Assembly: GCA_902363835.1 (NCBI GenBank)
Contig: CABJBM010000018.1
Location: 1 to 64,000 of the forward strand
DNA length: 64,000 nt
DNA from: Lachnospiraceae bacterium
GTDB lineage: Bacteria; Bacillota; Clostridia; Lachnospirales; Lachnospiraceae
Direction of reading: 5' to 3'
Part shown: positions 50,775 through 60,826 of the stretch, one piece after another
Position numbering within the stretch: position 1 is the first letter of the stretch
Layout of the letters: each line of letters starts with the position of its first letter
The notes under the pieces: generated by a model
The model's database searches: none
Seen by the model: only the letters and a program-made list of their open reading frames with translations
What the model was told of the DNA's origin: nothing
Program-made: the position numbers and the translations under genes

Positions 50775-50827
50775 CACTCATCCATCCTTTCATTTCAATC
50801 ACAGCATTGTTCCCGTAATAAGTTTCT

Positions 50828-53800
50828 CTAAATATCCAAAAGCCCCAGCAGATCCTCTTTGGTCAGATTACTTAAGGATACGGTTCCTTCCGTTATGATC
50901 TGTTCCGCCAGATCTTTCTTGGATTCCTGAAGCTTTAAAATATTTTCCTCAATGGTGCCTTTTGTGATCAGCTTGAATACGCTCACCTGCTTTTCCTGAC
51001 CGATCCGGTGAGCCCGGTCCGTTGCCTGGTTCTGAGCCGCTACGTTCCACCATGGATCAAAGTGTATGACAATATCAGCCGCAGTCAGGTTAAGGCCTGT
51101 TCCCCCTGCCTTTAAGGAGATGAGAAACAGGGGGATTTCGTCATCTTTAAAGGAATTCACCATATGGAGCCGTTCCTCTTTGGGAGTTGCTCCTGTCAGC
51201 ATGTAGTATGGGATCGCCTCCTTTTTCATCCGTTGTTCAATGATGTCCAGCATAGAGGTGAACTGGGAAAAAAGCAGGATCTTATGTCCTCCCTCCACTC
51301 CGTTTCGAACCAGGTCCATGCAGGTTTCCAGCTTTGCCGATTCCCCTTTGTAATTGTCATAGCACAAATGGGGATCGCAGCATATCTGCCGGAGCCTGGT
51401 AAGGGCCGAAAGGATCTGGATGTTGTCCCTTCCCGATCTGTCTTCCAGGCGTTCCAGCTCCTGCTTTAATCGGAATGCATTTGCTGTATACAATTCCTTC
51501 TGCTCCTTGTCAAAAGCAGAATAAACCGTGGTCTCCAGCTTATCCGGCAGCTCTTTTAACACGTCTTTCTTAAGCCGCCTTAAAAGGAAGGGCCCGATCA
51601 GGCGGTGAAGATTTTCCAGCACCCCTTGCTCCTGATCCCGGATAATGGGCAGTTCATACTCCTTTTTAAACTTCCGGTAAGTGAACAAAAATCCGGGCAT
51701 CAGGAAATCGAAAATGCTCCACAGCTCTGACAAACGGTTTTCAATGGGAGTGCCTGTCAATGCAAACCGGTTCCCTGCATCAATGCTCTTCACCGCCCTG
51801 GCACTTTGAGTGGATGCATTTTTAATGTACTGGGCCTCATCAATGATCTGGAACCGGAAGGACCTGTCCTTGTAAAGATCAATGTCCCGCTTTAACAGAT
51901 CATAGGAAGTGATCAGCACATCTTCTTCTCCCTTATGCATTAACAGTTCTTCCCGTTCCCCTGCCACGCCGGTGATTGTCACCACCTTAAGGGAAGGGGC
52001 AAAAATGTGGAACTCGTTCTCCCAGTTGTACACCAGGGAGGCGGGACAGACAATAAGGGAAGTGGTATGGTCTTTTTTCCCTGCCTCGTCAAGGAGCAGG
52101 GCAATGACCTGAATGGTCTTTCCAAGGCCCATATCATCGGCAAGAATCCCTCCAAAGCCATAGCTGTCCAGGGTCTTAAGCCAGCGGAATCCCGTCTTTT
52201 GATACCCTCTCAGCACCTGGCGCAGAGGCTGGGGAACCTCAAAATCGCTGTCCTCCACGGATTTCATTCCCCTAACCACAGCTTTATAAAGCTGGTCCCT
52301 GTAAAGAGTTATGCCGTTTCCCTCTTTTAATATGCTGTCTAAATAAAGCGCCCTGTATTTGGGAAGGCGGAAAGACTTATTCAAAGCATCCGGATCCGCA
52401 GCCAACTCCTCCACCAGCTTTGCAACCGTTAAAAGCCCGTTGTCATCAAGGCTTATAAACTCCCCGCTCTTTAAGCGGTAATACCTTTTTTTCTGGCTGT
52501 ACACTTCTAAAAGCCTTTTCAAATCCTCTCCTGACAGGCCGTCAGTGTCCACGCTCAGCTCCAGCCAGTTCCCTGTGCTGCGGACTCCAATGGATATCTT
52601 GGGAGGCGGCAGGATCTTTAATTTTTTAAAGGATTCGGAAAAATACACATCCCCCAATGCCATGAACTCACTGATCCCTGAGTTCAGCAAACGGTATACC
52701 GCTTCTTCGTCATCCCGGATAGCAGGATACTCTGATTCATATTCCTTGTATTTAAAATACCTGGTTATGAGGCGGCTGATGCGGAACTCTCCGGGTATAT
52801 CCCTGCACACGGTACGAGGCAGGCGCTCATCCTCTACCGGCTGGAAGGAATAATCCCCATAGGAAAGGGTTGGCTTTAAAACCAGCCCCTTAAGCCCGTC
52901 GGAATCAAAATCAAACCGGGCTTTCAGTTCCTCCGGTTTATAAGCCTCCAGATCCAGTTCTTTCGAGTCAATGGTACAATAGGAGGCAATCCGTTTTAAA
53001 ACCCTTTCATAAAAAAGAGGCATATCCTTATTGTTGATTTCCGTTTCATAAGAGGTTTTAAACCCTTCCATCATCTGCTTCAGGAACACGGAAAGAGCTT
53101 CGCTGCAGGACTGGTCACAGCAATATAAATATTTCATATCTGCAAGATATAAACGGTGTTCCCCTTCAAAGACCAGAAGCTCCCGATCAATGGACACCAA
53201 TACCCCATCCCGCCCCTGGCGTTTTACTGTAACCGCCAGATCCGGATTGCGGTCCACGATCATAAGCTGCCGCTTCTGTCCCCTGTAATCCTCAATTTCC
53301 AGGGTTTTCCCCATCATGATTCCAAAAAAGCGGTCCCTGTTTGCCTGGCTTAAATTCAAAAACCGCAGAACAGGCTTTGTGGAAAAGGAGCTTTTCTGGA
53401 ACTGTTCATAATGCTCGCAGTACGCATTTACAATTTCCAGAACGAATTCCAAAAGAGGCCTGCTTTCCTTTACAAAGGCGGAAAGGCTGTGATGAAATGC
53501 CAGATTTTTGCCGTATTCCACATAGGTGCCGTTTTCCACTGCATTTGCAAAAGCAGCCAGATCCTTTACCATATAGAGCCGGTCCCTTCCCAGCTTAAAC
53601 TCCAGCTTTATTTCCCTGCGGTTGATCAGGAGAGACATATCAAGCCTTACCTGCTCCTCTTCCCCCTCGCTCATGATGCGGGACACTTCCCTGTTGGTAT
53701 ATTCCCGGATCATGGCCCTTACCTGCTGGGAAGTGGTCACCGGCCTTCCCTGATTTTCCAATTCCTGTTCCTTGTAAACCTCAAACAGAGCTTTGCAGTG

Positions 53801-53974
53801 GGGGCACATGCCCCGGTAGGAATTTCCCTGGGCACAGGAACAAGAGTAGTCAAAAACCTGACTACCCTTGATATGCAGACTTGCTCTGTATTCCTTTCCC
53901 TGGTCCTCCACCAGGGCCCTGACGCCTGATTCACCCTTCCAGAAAGCATTTGTCATCAAGTGTGATACTTTCAT
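50828..53974 (-). CDS. SNF2-family helicase with SWIM zinc finger
   Basis: Encodes 1048 residues. The N-terminal SWIM-type zinc finger reads VFDYSCSCAQGNSYRGMCPHC (trimmed ends). The SNF2 core includes ADDMGLGKTIQVIALL (Walker A), IIDEAQYIKN (motif II), FALTGTPIENRLSELW (motif III), HKILLFSQFTSM and DRAHRIGQEKQV (motif VI). It is a double-stranded DNA translocase that may act in chromosome maintenance or remodel protein-DNA complexes; SWIM-SNF2 proteins are common in Firmicutes without a fixed role. No restriction or phage-defence genes flank it. GAGGAG lies before the ATG. Confidence 0.93.
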   Translation of the reverse strand: MKVSHLMTNAFWKGESGVRALVEDQGKEYRASLHIKGSQVFDYSCSCAQGNSYRGMCPHCKALFEVYKEQELENQGRPVTTSQQVRAMIREYTNREVSRIMSEGEEEQVRLDMSLLINRREIKLEFKLGRDRLYMVKDLAAFANAVENGTYVEYGKNLAFHHSLSAFVKESRPLLEFVLEIVNAYCEHYEQFQKSSFSTKPVLRFLNLSQANRDRFFGIMMGKTLEIEDYRGQKRQLMIVDRNPDLAVTVKRQGRDGVLVSIDRELLVFEGEHRLYLADMKYLYCCDQSCSEALSVFLKQMMEGFKTSYETEINNKDMPLFYERVLKRIASYCTIDSKELDLEAYKPEELKARFDFDSDGLKGLVLKPTLSYGDYSFQPVEDERLPRTVCRDIPGEFRISRLITRYFKYKEYESEYPAIRDDEEAVYRLLNSGISEFMALGDVYFSESFKKLKILPPPKISIGVRSTGNWLELSVDTDGLSGEDLKRLLEVYSQKKRYYRLKSGEFISLDDNGLLTVAKLVEELAADPDALNKSFRLPKYRALYLDSILKEGNGITLYRDQLYKAVVRGMKSVEDSDFEVPQPLRQVLRGYQKTGFRWLKTLDSYGFGGILADDMGLGKTIQVIALLLDEAGKKDHTTSLIVCPASLVYNWENEFHIFAPSLKVVTITGVAGEREELLMHKGEEDVLITSYDLLKRDIDLYKDRSFRFQIIDEAQYIKNASTQSARAVKSIDAGNRFALTGTPIENRLSELWSIFDFLMPGFLFTYRKFKKEYELPIIRDQEQGVLENLHRLIGPFLLRRLKKDVLKELPDKLETTVYSAFDKEQKELYTANAFRLKQELERLEDRSGRDNIQILSALTRLRQICCDPHLCYDNYKGESAKLETCMDLVRNGVEGGHKILLFSQFTSMLDIIEQRMKKEAIPYYMLTGATPKEERLHMVNSFKDDEIPLFLISLKAGGTGLNLTAADIVIHFDPWWNVAAQNQATDRAHRIGQEKQVSVFKLITKGTIEENILKLQESKKDLAEQIITEGTVSLSNLTKEDLLGLLDI

Positions 53975-53997
53975 AGCTCCTCACATCCGTTCACCAT

Positions 53998-55767
53998 TTA
54001 CATTCGCTCCGGCGCCTCAATTCCCAACACGCCAATGCACGCATTCAATACATCCTTGGTAAGCCTGATCAGGCGGATCCAGGATGCCTGCCGTTTTTTA
54101 TCCTCCTCGGATATGATCTTGGTATCATGATAAAAGCGGTTAAAGGCGTTGGCAAGCTCATAAATGTACTGGCATATTTTATGGGGTGCAAGCTCTCCAA
54201 AGCTTGTTTCCATAATTTCATTGTATCTGGAAAGCTGCAGCATCAGATCTTTTTCCGCGTCTGTTGCAGCGGCAAGAATCTTCTCTTCCCCCTGGTATTT
54301 GTCCTCAAGGCCCTGGTATTTTGCCAGGATGGACTTGATCCTTACGATGGTATAAAGGACATAAGGTCCGGTGTTTCCTTCAAAGGATACGAAGCGGTCC
54401 ATGTCAAACACATAGTCCTTAGAGGCCTGGTTGGATAAATCCCCATACTTTAAGGCCGCCATTCCCACAATCTTTGATGTTTCCTCCGCTTCTTCCTCAG
54501 AAACAGTACGGTTTTCCATAATCTTTTCGTAAGCTGCCTGACTGATGTCCGATATAAGGGTTTCCAGACGCATGACTCCGCCGTCTCTTGTCTTAAAGGG
54601 CTTTCCGTCTTTTCCGTTCATGGTGCCAAAGCAGAGATGGGACATCTTTTTATCCTGTGATACAAATCCGGCCTTTTTTGCCACGCGGAACACCTGGAGG
54701 AAATGAAGCTCCTGGCGCTTATCCGTGATATAGATATACCAGTCAGGCTTTATCTCCTTTTCCCGTTCAATGATGGTGCCAAGATCTGAAGTGGAATAAA
54801 GGGCAGCGCCATCCGACTTTCTTACGATACAGGGCGGAAGTTCTTTTGAATCCCCCTCTTCTCCAATATCCACCACAAGGGCTCCCTGGCTTTCATAGGC
54901 AAGCCCTTTGTCCTCCAGTGCTTTGATTAAACCGGCAATATAGGGTTCTGCATCGCTTTCCCCTTTCCATAAGTCAAAGGAAACATTGAGGTTTCCATAG
55001 TTTTTCTTTAAATCGGCAACAGACACTTCTATAATATGGCGCCAGATCGCACGGTAAGGCCGGAAGCCGTTTTGAAGCTTTAACGTGGCATCATGGGCCT
55101 TTGCGCTGAATTCTTCATCTGATTTGGCTTTTGCACTGGCCGCCGGATAGATTTCCTCCAGCTCACTGATGGTAAAGGGGGCTTCCTTTGGATACTCTCC
55201 TTCATATGATTCGTCAAAATAAGGCAGCTCCGGCTTTCTGTCCTTTAGCTCCTCAATGATCAGTCCCATCTGAAGGCCCCAATCTCCCAGATGAACATCT
55301 CCAATGACATGATGTCCAAGAAAACGGCCCATCCTCTTAATGCTTTCCCCAATAATTGCAGAACGGAGATGACCAACATGCAGCGGCTTTGCCACATTTG
55401 CTCCGCCGTAATCCACCACAATTGTCATGGGTTCTTCTGTTCTTTCACAGCCGCACTGCTCTTCATCAGCCATGCCGTTCATATATTCTGCCAGATAATC
55501 TGAGTTGAGTTTTAAATTGATAAATCCCGGCATCACCGCATCCACTGCGGCAAATATTTGGCTGGCCGTAAGCTTTTCCACCACTTCCGATGCGATATCA
55601 AAAGGTTTCTTTTTATAAGCCTTGGCTGCTGCCATGGCTCCGTTGCACTGGTATTCGCAAAGATCCGGGCGGTTGGATAAGGTCACCTTTGCATAGGCCT
55701 CATCGTATCCGCAGTCCGCAAATGCTGCCTTCATCTCTGCCGTAATCAAATCAAGAATCTTCTTCAT
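53998..55767 (-). CDS. argS: Arginyl-tRNA synthetase
   Basis: Encodes 589 residues. It has the N-terminal Add-1 domain, then the class I signature ANVAKPLHVGHLRSAIIGES (HIGH motif as HVGH). The KMSKS-region sequence is replaced as usual in ArgRS (GKPFKTRDGGVMRLETL). The C-terminal DALR anticodon-binding domain ends in VLGIEAPERM. It charges tRNA-Arg. It lies 23 bases downstream of the point where the SNF2 gene begins, on the same strand. AGGAG precedes the ATG at a slightly long distance. Confidence 0.97.
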   Translation of the reverse strand: MKKILDLITAEMKAAFADCGYDEAYAKVTLSNRPDLCEYQCNGAMAAAKAYKKKPFDIASEVVEKLTASQIFAAVDAVMPGFINLKLNSDYLAEYMNGMADEEQCGCERTEEPMTIVVDYGGANVAKPLHVGHLRSAIIGESIKRMGRFLGHHVIGDVHLGDWGLQMGLIIEELKDRKPELPYFDESYEGEYPKEAPFTISELEEIYPAASAKAKSDEEFSAKAHDATLKLQNGFRPYRAIWRHIIEVSVADLKKNYGNLNVSFDLWKGESDAEPYIAGLIKALEDKGLAYESQGALVVDIGEEGDSKELPPCIVRKSDGAALYSTSDLGTIIEREKEIKPDWYIYITDKRQELHFLQVFRVAKKAGFVSQDKKMSHLCFGTMNGKDGKPFKTRDGGVMRLETLISDISQAAYEKIMENRTVSEEEAEETSKIVGMAALKYGDLSNQASKDYVFDMDRFVSFEGNTGPYVLYTIVRIKSILAKYQGLEDKYQGEEKILAAATDAEKDLMLQLSRYNEIMETSFGELAPHKICQYIYELANAFNRFYHDTKIISEEDKKRQASWIRLIRLTKDVLNACIGVLGIEAPERM

Positions 55768-56091
55768 CAGTTCCTGGTCTCCTTTTTCTATTCCAGATAT
55801 TTCTAAGCTAAATATTAATTATATTACAAGTAATCTTAAAAATCAAATTCTTTTCCCTTTTCTTTTCCAAAACCGTACTGCTCCGAGGCCTTCAGCTGCC
55901 TGGACCGAAACGGGTGATCGGGTAATAAAATAAGCGCCTTTTTAAGTTAAGAGGATCGGTACAATCCTTATCCTTTCCCAAAAAGGTGCTTTCTTTTTAT
56001 ATTTTATAATATTTACCTTTTATCCCTGTAATATTCTGTTATTGCATTCCGCCCCAGAATTTCCGGCGATAACGGACCGGCGCTTCTCATC
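55768..56091. other. Intergenic region between argS and the MgtC-like gene
   Basis: About 320 bases. Besides the hairpin at 55932-55997 I see no gene, and no clear T-box before argS. Confidence 0.4.
55932..55997 (-). terminator. Terminator downstream of the MgtC-like gene
   Basis: AAGCGCCTTTTT pairs with AAAAAGGTGCTT (12 pairs, one G-T) around an inner AGGAT/ATCCT stem. The minus strand continues TTATTTTATT; T-rich sequence also follows on the plus strand. Confidence 0.7.
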
Positions 56092-56781
56092 TCACATATA
56101 TTCCAGCTCCTCCAGATATTTTACCCCTTTTATTCCGCTCATTTTCTGAATCGCTTCTATATGATTCACCGGCATATCCATCTTCACCCAGAAGGTAGCA
56201 CCCACATAGTCCGTATACCCTTCCCTTGAGTTAACTTCCAGATCATCCAGCTGGCATCCCATTTCCCGGAGCTGCTGAATGAAATTTCCCATGGACTCCA
56301 TGGTTTTAAACTCCGCAAAGAAATGGATGTGGTTGGAACGCAGGCACAAATAATGGTCGATTTTTTGCATCAGGGACATGATGAGCAGCAGAAATATGCC
56401 GGTCAGCACAGAACCCATATAAAAGCCGGCTCCTACTGCAAGACCAAGGCAGGCTGACGCCCAAAGCCCTGCAGCAGTGGTCAGTCCTTTTACCTGTTTG
56501 GAGGTAATGATAATGGTGCCTGCTCCCAGAAAGCCGATTCCGCTGATCACCTGGGCGCCCAGGCGAGCCGGATCACCGGTCTGGTAACGCTCCACCAGGT
56601 ACTCTCCCGTGATCATCACCAGGGCCGATGCCAGGCAGACAATCATATAGGTACGCAGTCCTGCGGGCCTGCGCTTTCTTCCCCTCTCAAATCCAAGAAT
56701 TCCTCCCAGCATCACCGCAAGGGTCAGACGCGTCAGCACAGATACCAGATTTATGCTTTCAAATATATCCCCGTTTGGCAT
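56092..56781 (-). CDS. MgtC/SapB-family membrane protein
   Basis: Encodes 229 residues. Conserved membrane part: LTLAVMLGGILGFERGRKRRPAG, then GAQVISGIGFLGAGTII and KGLTTAAGLWASACLG. The soluble C-terminal part resembles an ACT-like domain. MgtC proteins help survival at low Mg2+ and influence ATP synthase; the clostridial role is unclear. Start ATG at 56781 with GGGGGAG upstream; an earlier in-frame start has none. Confidence 0.92.
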   Translation of the reverse strand: MPNGDIFESINLVSVLTRLTLAVMLGGILGFERGRKRRPAGLRTYMIVCLASALVMITGEYLVERYQTGDPARLGAQVISGIGFLGAGTIIITSKQVKGLTTAAGLWASACLGLAVGAGFYMGSVLTGIFLLLIMSLMQKIDHYLCLRSNHIHFFAEFKTMESMGNFIQQLREMGCQLDDLEVNSREGYTDYVGATFWVKMDMPVNHIEAIQKMSGIKGVKYLEELEYM

Positions 56782-56823
56782 CAATACTCCCCCTTCCAAA
56801 TATATGAAGTCACATATTTATGA

Positions 56824-57660
56824 TTATTTCCATTTAAGCTCCATCCCGTCCCAGGCCGCCCGGATTCCCGCCTCATAAAGCCTTTGCTCCAGTTCCTGAT
56901 GGCTCATATTGCAGTTATGGGAAAAATGGGTTGCAGCGACGATGGTGGAGGGGGTCAGGCAGCCTGCTTCCTCCAAACGTTTTGCAACAGTAATATTTTC
57001 TTCTATTCCCATATGAGAACCGCCGTGACATTTATTGAAACCAAAGGTGCAGTCCAGGCTGACAAGGGAAAGCCTCTTTCCTTTCAGGAAATCATAAGCT
57101 TCCGGTCCTAAAAGACCTGTGTCATTTGCATAGAGGATCGAGGTTTCTCCTTCTTCTATCAGATAAATAAAGCACATTTCCGCGGGATCATGATTTGCCG
57201 GAATGGGAATGACCGTCAGTTCCTCCACCTTGATTTCCGCAAACGGCCGGACAGGAAAAAATACCACGGACGGATCCTCCTCCTTTCCGAATTCCTCCTT
57301 AAAGCTTTCCCTGCCCATGCGGCAGACCTTGGAGTTGCCGTAGACCATCAATGGCTTCTCATCATGGATATGGCAGTAATTGGCGCTGCTGCGCCGTGTC
57401 AGCTCTTCCCCGTCAAAATGGTCGCTGTGGGAGTGAGTGACGCAGACTGCTTTTACCTTCCACAAATCCAGATCATAACAAAGCTTATGAAAATACAGGT
57501 CAGGAGAAATGTCCAGAAGAAGTTTGCCATTAATAAGAGCGCTGGCCCTGGTGCGTATGTCCTTTCCCTTCTGCTTTGACGCCCTCTTGCAGGTTTCACA
57601 CTGGCAGAAAACGGAGGGAATCCCTTCCGCCGCTCCTGTACCTAAATACCGGATCTCCAT
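56824..57660 (-). CDS. PhnP-like metallo-beta-lactamase-fold hydrolase
   Basis: Encodes 278 residues. The N-terminal LGTGAAEGIPSVFCQCETC, with the Cys-x-Cys-x-x-Cys structural zinc site, is characteristic of PhnP. The active-site motif THSHSDHFDGEEL holds the metal-binding His set, with later HATHFSHN-type His (ATHFSHNCNM). PhnP opens cyclic phosphodiesters. It overlaps the phosphodiesterase gene by 1 base (TGATG-type), so the two probably work on a common phosphodiester. GGGGGGAG precedes the ATG at 57660. Confidence 0.88.
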   Translation of the reverse strand: MEIRYLGTGAAEGIPSVFCQCETCKRASKQKGKDIRTRASALINGKLLLDISPDLYFHKLCYDLDLWKVKAVCVTHSHSDHFDGEELTRRSSANYCHIHDEKPLMVYGNSKVCRMGRESFKEEFGKEEDPSVVFFPVRPFAEIKVEELTVIPIPANHDPAEMCFIYLIEEGETSILYANDTGLLGPEAYDFLKGKRLSLVSLDCTFGFNKCHGGSHMGIEENITVAKRLEEAGCLTPSTIVAATHFSHNCNMSHQELEQRLYEAGIRAAWDGMELKWK

Positions 57661-58973
57661 CAGGAATCTCCCCCCGTTCTTTTCTTCCACATCTGAGTCC
57701 TGGCGGTTCCATCCACCGGATCAATTTTCATATCCAGCAAGTGGCAGACAGAAGGCAGAATATCAATGATTCCCATAGTCTCTACCTGGACAGGAGCCAC
57801 GTCCTCTCCCCAGGCAAACATCATGGTCTGGTAATCCGCTCCATCAGGGAGATATCCGTGGACCCCCTGGTAATGGCTGTTCACAATTCCTTCCTCATCC
57901 GCAGCCTCTTCATATCCGGACTCAAAGTAATAGCCATCCTTTGCTTCAAGAACCAGATCCGCCTCTTTGTCGCAGCCCAGATTCTCAAAATCCTTTTTTT
58001 CCATTACCCGGCTTATCCCTCTGTTTGCTGCAAAGGCTTCCTTTATTCTGGCGGTTACCTGCTCTTTGTCACCGCCCTTTATGTAGATATAAGCCATTCC
58101 GTCACCGGAGTCCAGGTAAGCCTTATAGCCGGTAAGCCTTTTATTCTCATAGGTGCAATAGCCCAGACGTTCCAGAACTATGTTTCCGTGAATGGCATAG
58201 GAGACCTGCTTTTGGGAATGGTCTCCTGTAAACAGGAGCGTCACAGCCTGATCGCTGCACTGCCTTGCATAATCCATAAGCTGCCCCACAAACCTGTCAT
58301 ACTCCTTCAGATAATACTGGCATTTCCTGGAATAGATCCCGTAGGTATGTTTAGCATCGTCCAGGCCATAGATGTGGAGCATGGCAATATCAAAATCATA
58401 CCGGTTCAAAGCGTCCAGAAAGCGGTCCATCATGGACATATCCAGATTAGGCTGTTTTCCCAGAAACCATGCCTTTGGAAGCTCCCTGTCTGACAAAAGC
58501 GTTCTCATGGCAAAACGGGGGGTCCCATATTTGCAGAGCACTTTCATCTGACTTACAAAGCTGTCTATATTCCAGACCTTGGGCTTGACCGGAGACATTT
58601 CCGGCATGGAGTAGGCCATTTTCCCTCCTGCACTGACCGGCCAGGACATGTTCATCACCCGTTTCCCGTTCTCCGCAGCATAGTCCCATATGGCTCTGCG
58701 CTTTAAGCTGGAGGCGTAAAAATTCCATTTGTGAATCCGGGCAAAAGGCTCCAGCACATAATTGTTTACGATTCCGTGGGAAGAAGGACGGCAGCCCGTG
58801 GCAATGCTTGCATGGCTGGGAAACGTAAGGGAAGGGTACACGGAATGTACATGGGTGCAATAAGCTCCCTCTTTCATGATCCTGGAAAAATGAGGCAGGG
58901 TTTTTACATATTCTAAATCCGTACAGGACAAGGCATCAAAGGATACCAAAATCAGCTTCTTTTTTTTCATCAC
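57660..58973 (-). CDS. Nucleotide pyrophosphatase / alkaline-phosphatase-superfamily phosphodiesterase
   Basis: Encodes 437 residues. The metal site begins LILVSFDALSCTDLEYV, the nucleophile region is HSVYPSLTFPSHASIATG (Thr or Ser nucleophile), and later FTGDHSQK and YQGVHGYLPDG hold the metal-binding Asp/His. These match the NPP branch, which cleaves phosphodiesters and phosphosugars. No signal peptide is seen, so it acts on imported material. It is 9 bases from the permease gene and coupled to the PhnP-like gene. AAGGAG precedes the ATG. Confidence 0.9.
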   Translation of the reverse strand: MMKKKKLILVSFDALSCTDLEYVKTLPHFSRIMKEGAYCTHVHSVYPSLTFPSHASIATGCRPSSHGIVNNYVLEPFARIHKWNFYASSLKRRAIWDYAAENGKRVMNMSWPVSAGGKMAYSMPEMSPVKPKVWNIDSFVSQMKVLCKYGTPRFAMRTLLSDRELPKAWFLGKQPNLDMSMMDRFLDALNRYDFDIAMLHIYGLDDAKHTYGIYSRKCQYYLKEYDRFVGQLMDYARQCSDQAVTLLFTGDHSQKQVSYAIHGNIVLERLGYCTYENKRLTGYKAYLDSGDGMAYIYIKGGDKEQVTARIKEAFAANRGISRVMEKKDFENLGCDKEADLVLEAKDGYYFESGYEEAADEEGIVNSHYQGVHGYLPDGADYQTMMFAWGEDVAPVQVETMGIIDILPSVCHLLDMKIDPVDGTARTQMWKKRTGGDS

Positions 58974-58982
58974 AACTCCTTT

Positions 58983-59816
58983 TTATCCTTTCACAGCCCC
59001 TGCTGTCAAGCCTCCGATAATCTGCTTCTGCATCAGAATATAGAATATCATGATTGGCAGCATGGAGATCAGGAATGAGGCAAAAATCAAACCGAAATCC
59101 GTCTGATATGCTGTTTTAAAGTTATACACATAAAGGATCAGTGTCCAAAACCTGGACGATTTATTGAGCACCAGCAAGGGTAACTGGAAATCATTCCATA
59201 CCCACAGTGCATTCTGGATTGCCACCGTGGCAAGAATGGGCTTCATAAGGGGCAGAATCACCTTGCTGTAGGTTTCGAAAAAACCTGCTCCGTCTATGTA
59301 GGCGGCTTCCTCCATGTCCGGTGGGATGGACTGAAGATAACCGGCGCATAAGAATACACCCTCACAGGTAGAACCGGCAATGTACAGCACAATAATTCCC
59401 GGCACGTTCATCATTCCCAGCTTGCTGGCGATCATGATCAAAGGAATCATTTTTGCCTGGAAGGGAACAAACAGACCAATAATCAAAAAGTAGTAAAAAA
59501 ACCGGAGAAAGCGGTTATCAGCCATGGTCCGGGATACGCCGTAGGCTGTCAGAGGCAATGTCACAGTACTGATAAACAGGAAAACACCTGCGATTACAAC
59601 AGAGTTTAAGAACGCATATTTCAGTTCATTCTTTGCAAACAGGGTTTTAAAATTATCCAGGTACAGCGGGACCGGAAGGGAAAACCAGCTTTCTGCTATC
59701 TGAAGATTTGACTTAAAAGCAGTTATTACCACCAGGATCATGGGAAGAAGAATCAGGACAGAGCCTGACACCAGGATCCCGTATTTCACTGCGTTTAGTA
59801 TTTTACGTTGGTTCAT
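58983..59816 (-). CDS. Carbohydrate ABC transporter permease (MalG type)
   Basis: Encodes 277 residues with six spans and the EAA loop PPDMEEAAYIDGAGFFETY. It forms a channel with the upstream permease. Start ATG at 59816, 11 bases after the partner. Confidence 0.95.
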   Translation of the reverse strand: MNQRKILNAVKYGILVSGSVLILLPMILVVITAFKSNLQIAESWFSLPVPLYLDNFKTLFAKNELKYAFLNSVVIAGVFLFISTVTLPLTAYGVSRTMADNRFLRFFYYFLIIGLFVPFQAKMIPLIMIASKLGMMNVPGIIVLYIAGSTCEGVFLCAGYLQSIPPDMEEAAYIDGAGFFETYSKVILPLMKPILATVAIQNALWVWNDFQLPLLVLNKSSRFWTLILYVYNFKTAYQTDFGLIFASFLISMLPIMIFYILMQKQIIGGLTAGAVKG

Positions 59817-59827
59817 GCCATACCCTC

Positions 59828-60721
59828 CTAGTAGATGCGTTTCCTGTTGGACCAGACGATCTGGATAAACGAAACGGTGCAGACAATCACTGCCAGTATC
59901 AGGGCCTCTGCCATTGCCACGCTAAGGCGGCGTTCCACAAAGCCATGGTTATAGATCAGCATTGCCATGCTCTCCGTAGAACCTGCCGGGCCGCCCTGGG
60001 TCATGGACATAATCAGATCAAATACCATGAGCCCCTGCTTTAAGGTCAGCACAAATACCATGGTAATGGTGGGAACCAGAAACGGCAGGGTGATAAACCG
60101 GAATTTCTTCCATGCCGTAGCTCCATCCAGACTTGCAGATTCCTCCAGCTCCTTTGGAACAGTCTGAAGCCCTGCAAGAAACAGTACCGTGGGAATGGCC
60201 AGGCCCTGCCATATGGCTACGAACAGAATGGCGTACATGGCGGTATCCGGCTTTGACAAAAGGCTTATCTCCCAGCTTTCAAGGCCAAGGCTTGCGCCAA
60301 GCTGCGGCAGACCCTTTGTGATGATGCTGTTGAACACCAGTCCCATGGTGAGCAGCGGAAGCACTGCCGGGAAAAAGAATACAGAACGGAACAGGGTCTT
60401 GCCCCGGAGGCTGCTGTTTAAGATGATTGCAAGTATCAGGCTCAGAGACACGATAAAAATAACCAGGAGGGCGCTGTACTTTACATTGAACATTACGGTT
60501 TTCAAGAAACGGGAATTGCTGAATACTGCCCGGTAATTCTCAAGCCCCACAAAATTCAGCTTTTTGTTGATTCCGTTATAATCGGTGAAGCTGTAAATGA
60601 TTCCGCCAATGATCGGGGCAATAAAAAAAATCACATACACAATTGCCTGCGGAATTGCAAATAGGCTCAAAATAATGGACTGTTTTTTATAAAACGTCAT
60701 CCTTCTGTTTTGGCTCTTCAT
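59828..60721 (-). CDS. Carbohydrate ABC transporter permease (MalF type)
   Basis: Encodes 297 residues with six spans and the EAA loop PKELEESASLDGATAWKKF. The ATG at 60721 has AGGGAG 7 bases upstream; in-frame sequence further upstream overlaps a strong hairpin and is unlikely to be translated. Confidence 0.94.
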   Translation of the reverse strand: MKSQNRRMTFYKKQSIILSLFAIPQAIVYVIFFIAPIIGGIIYSFTDYNGINKKLNFVGLENYRAVFSNSRFLKTVMFNVKYSALLVIFIVSLSLILAIILNSSLRGKTLFRSVFFFPAVLPLLTMGLVFNSIITKGLPQLGASLGLESWEISLLSKPDTAMYAILFVAIWQGLAIPTVLFLAGLQTVPKELEESASLDGATAWKKFRFITLPFLVPTITMVFVLTLKQGLMVFDLIMSMTQGGPAGSTESMAMLIYNHGFVERRLSVAMAEALILAVIVCTVSFIQIVWSNRKRIY

Positions 60722-60743
60722 TTTCTGTCTCCCTCTATCAGAG

Positions 60744-60786
60744 TGCGGCAGCCGTTTATGGAAATTACTGAGAAACGGCTGCCGCA
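60744..60786 (-). promoter_or_regulatory. Strong intercistronic hairpin after the binding-protein gene
   Basis: Perfect 14-base-pair stem TGCGGCAGCCGTTT / AAACGGCTGCCGCA with a 15-base loop and no long T-run, between the lipoprotein gene and the permease genes. It probably tunes the ratio of binding protein to permease. Confidence 0.65.
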
Positions 60787-60826
60787 TCACATAGCACATA
60801 CCGGCACCAATACAGATTACGGCTGC

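Noticed and set aside
50828..53974. SWIM-SNF2 helicase as part of a phage-defence island
   Set aside because: Flanked by a flavoprotein gene and argS, with no methylase, nuclease or other defence gene; treated as a housekeeping-type helicase.
57576..58493. A 305-codon open frame on the plus strand opposite the phosphodiesterase gene
   Set aside because: Antisense shadow of a conserved gene with clear active-site motifs; no start signal or domain.
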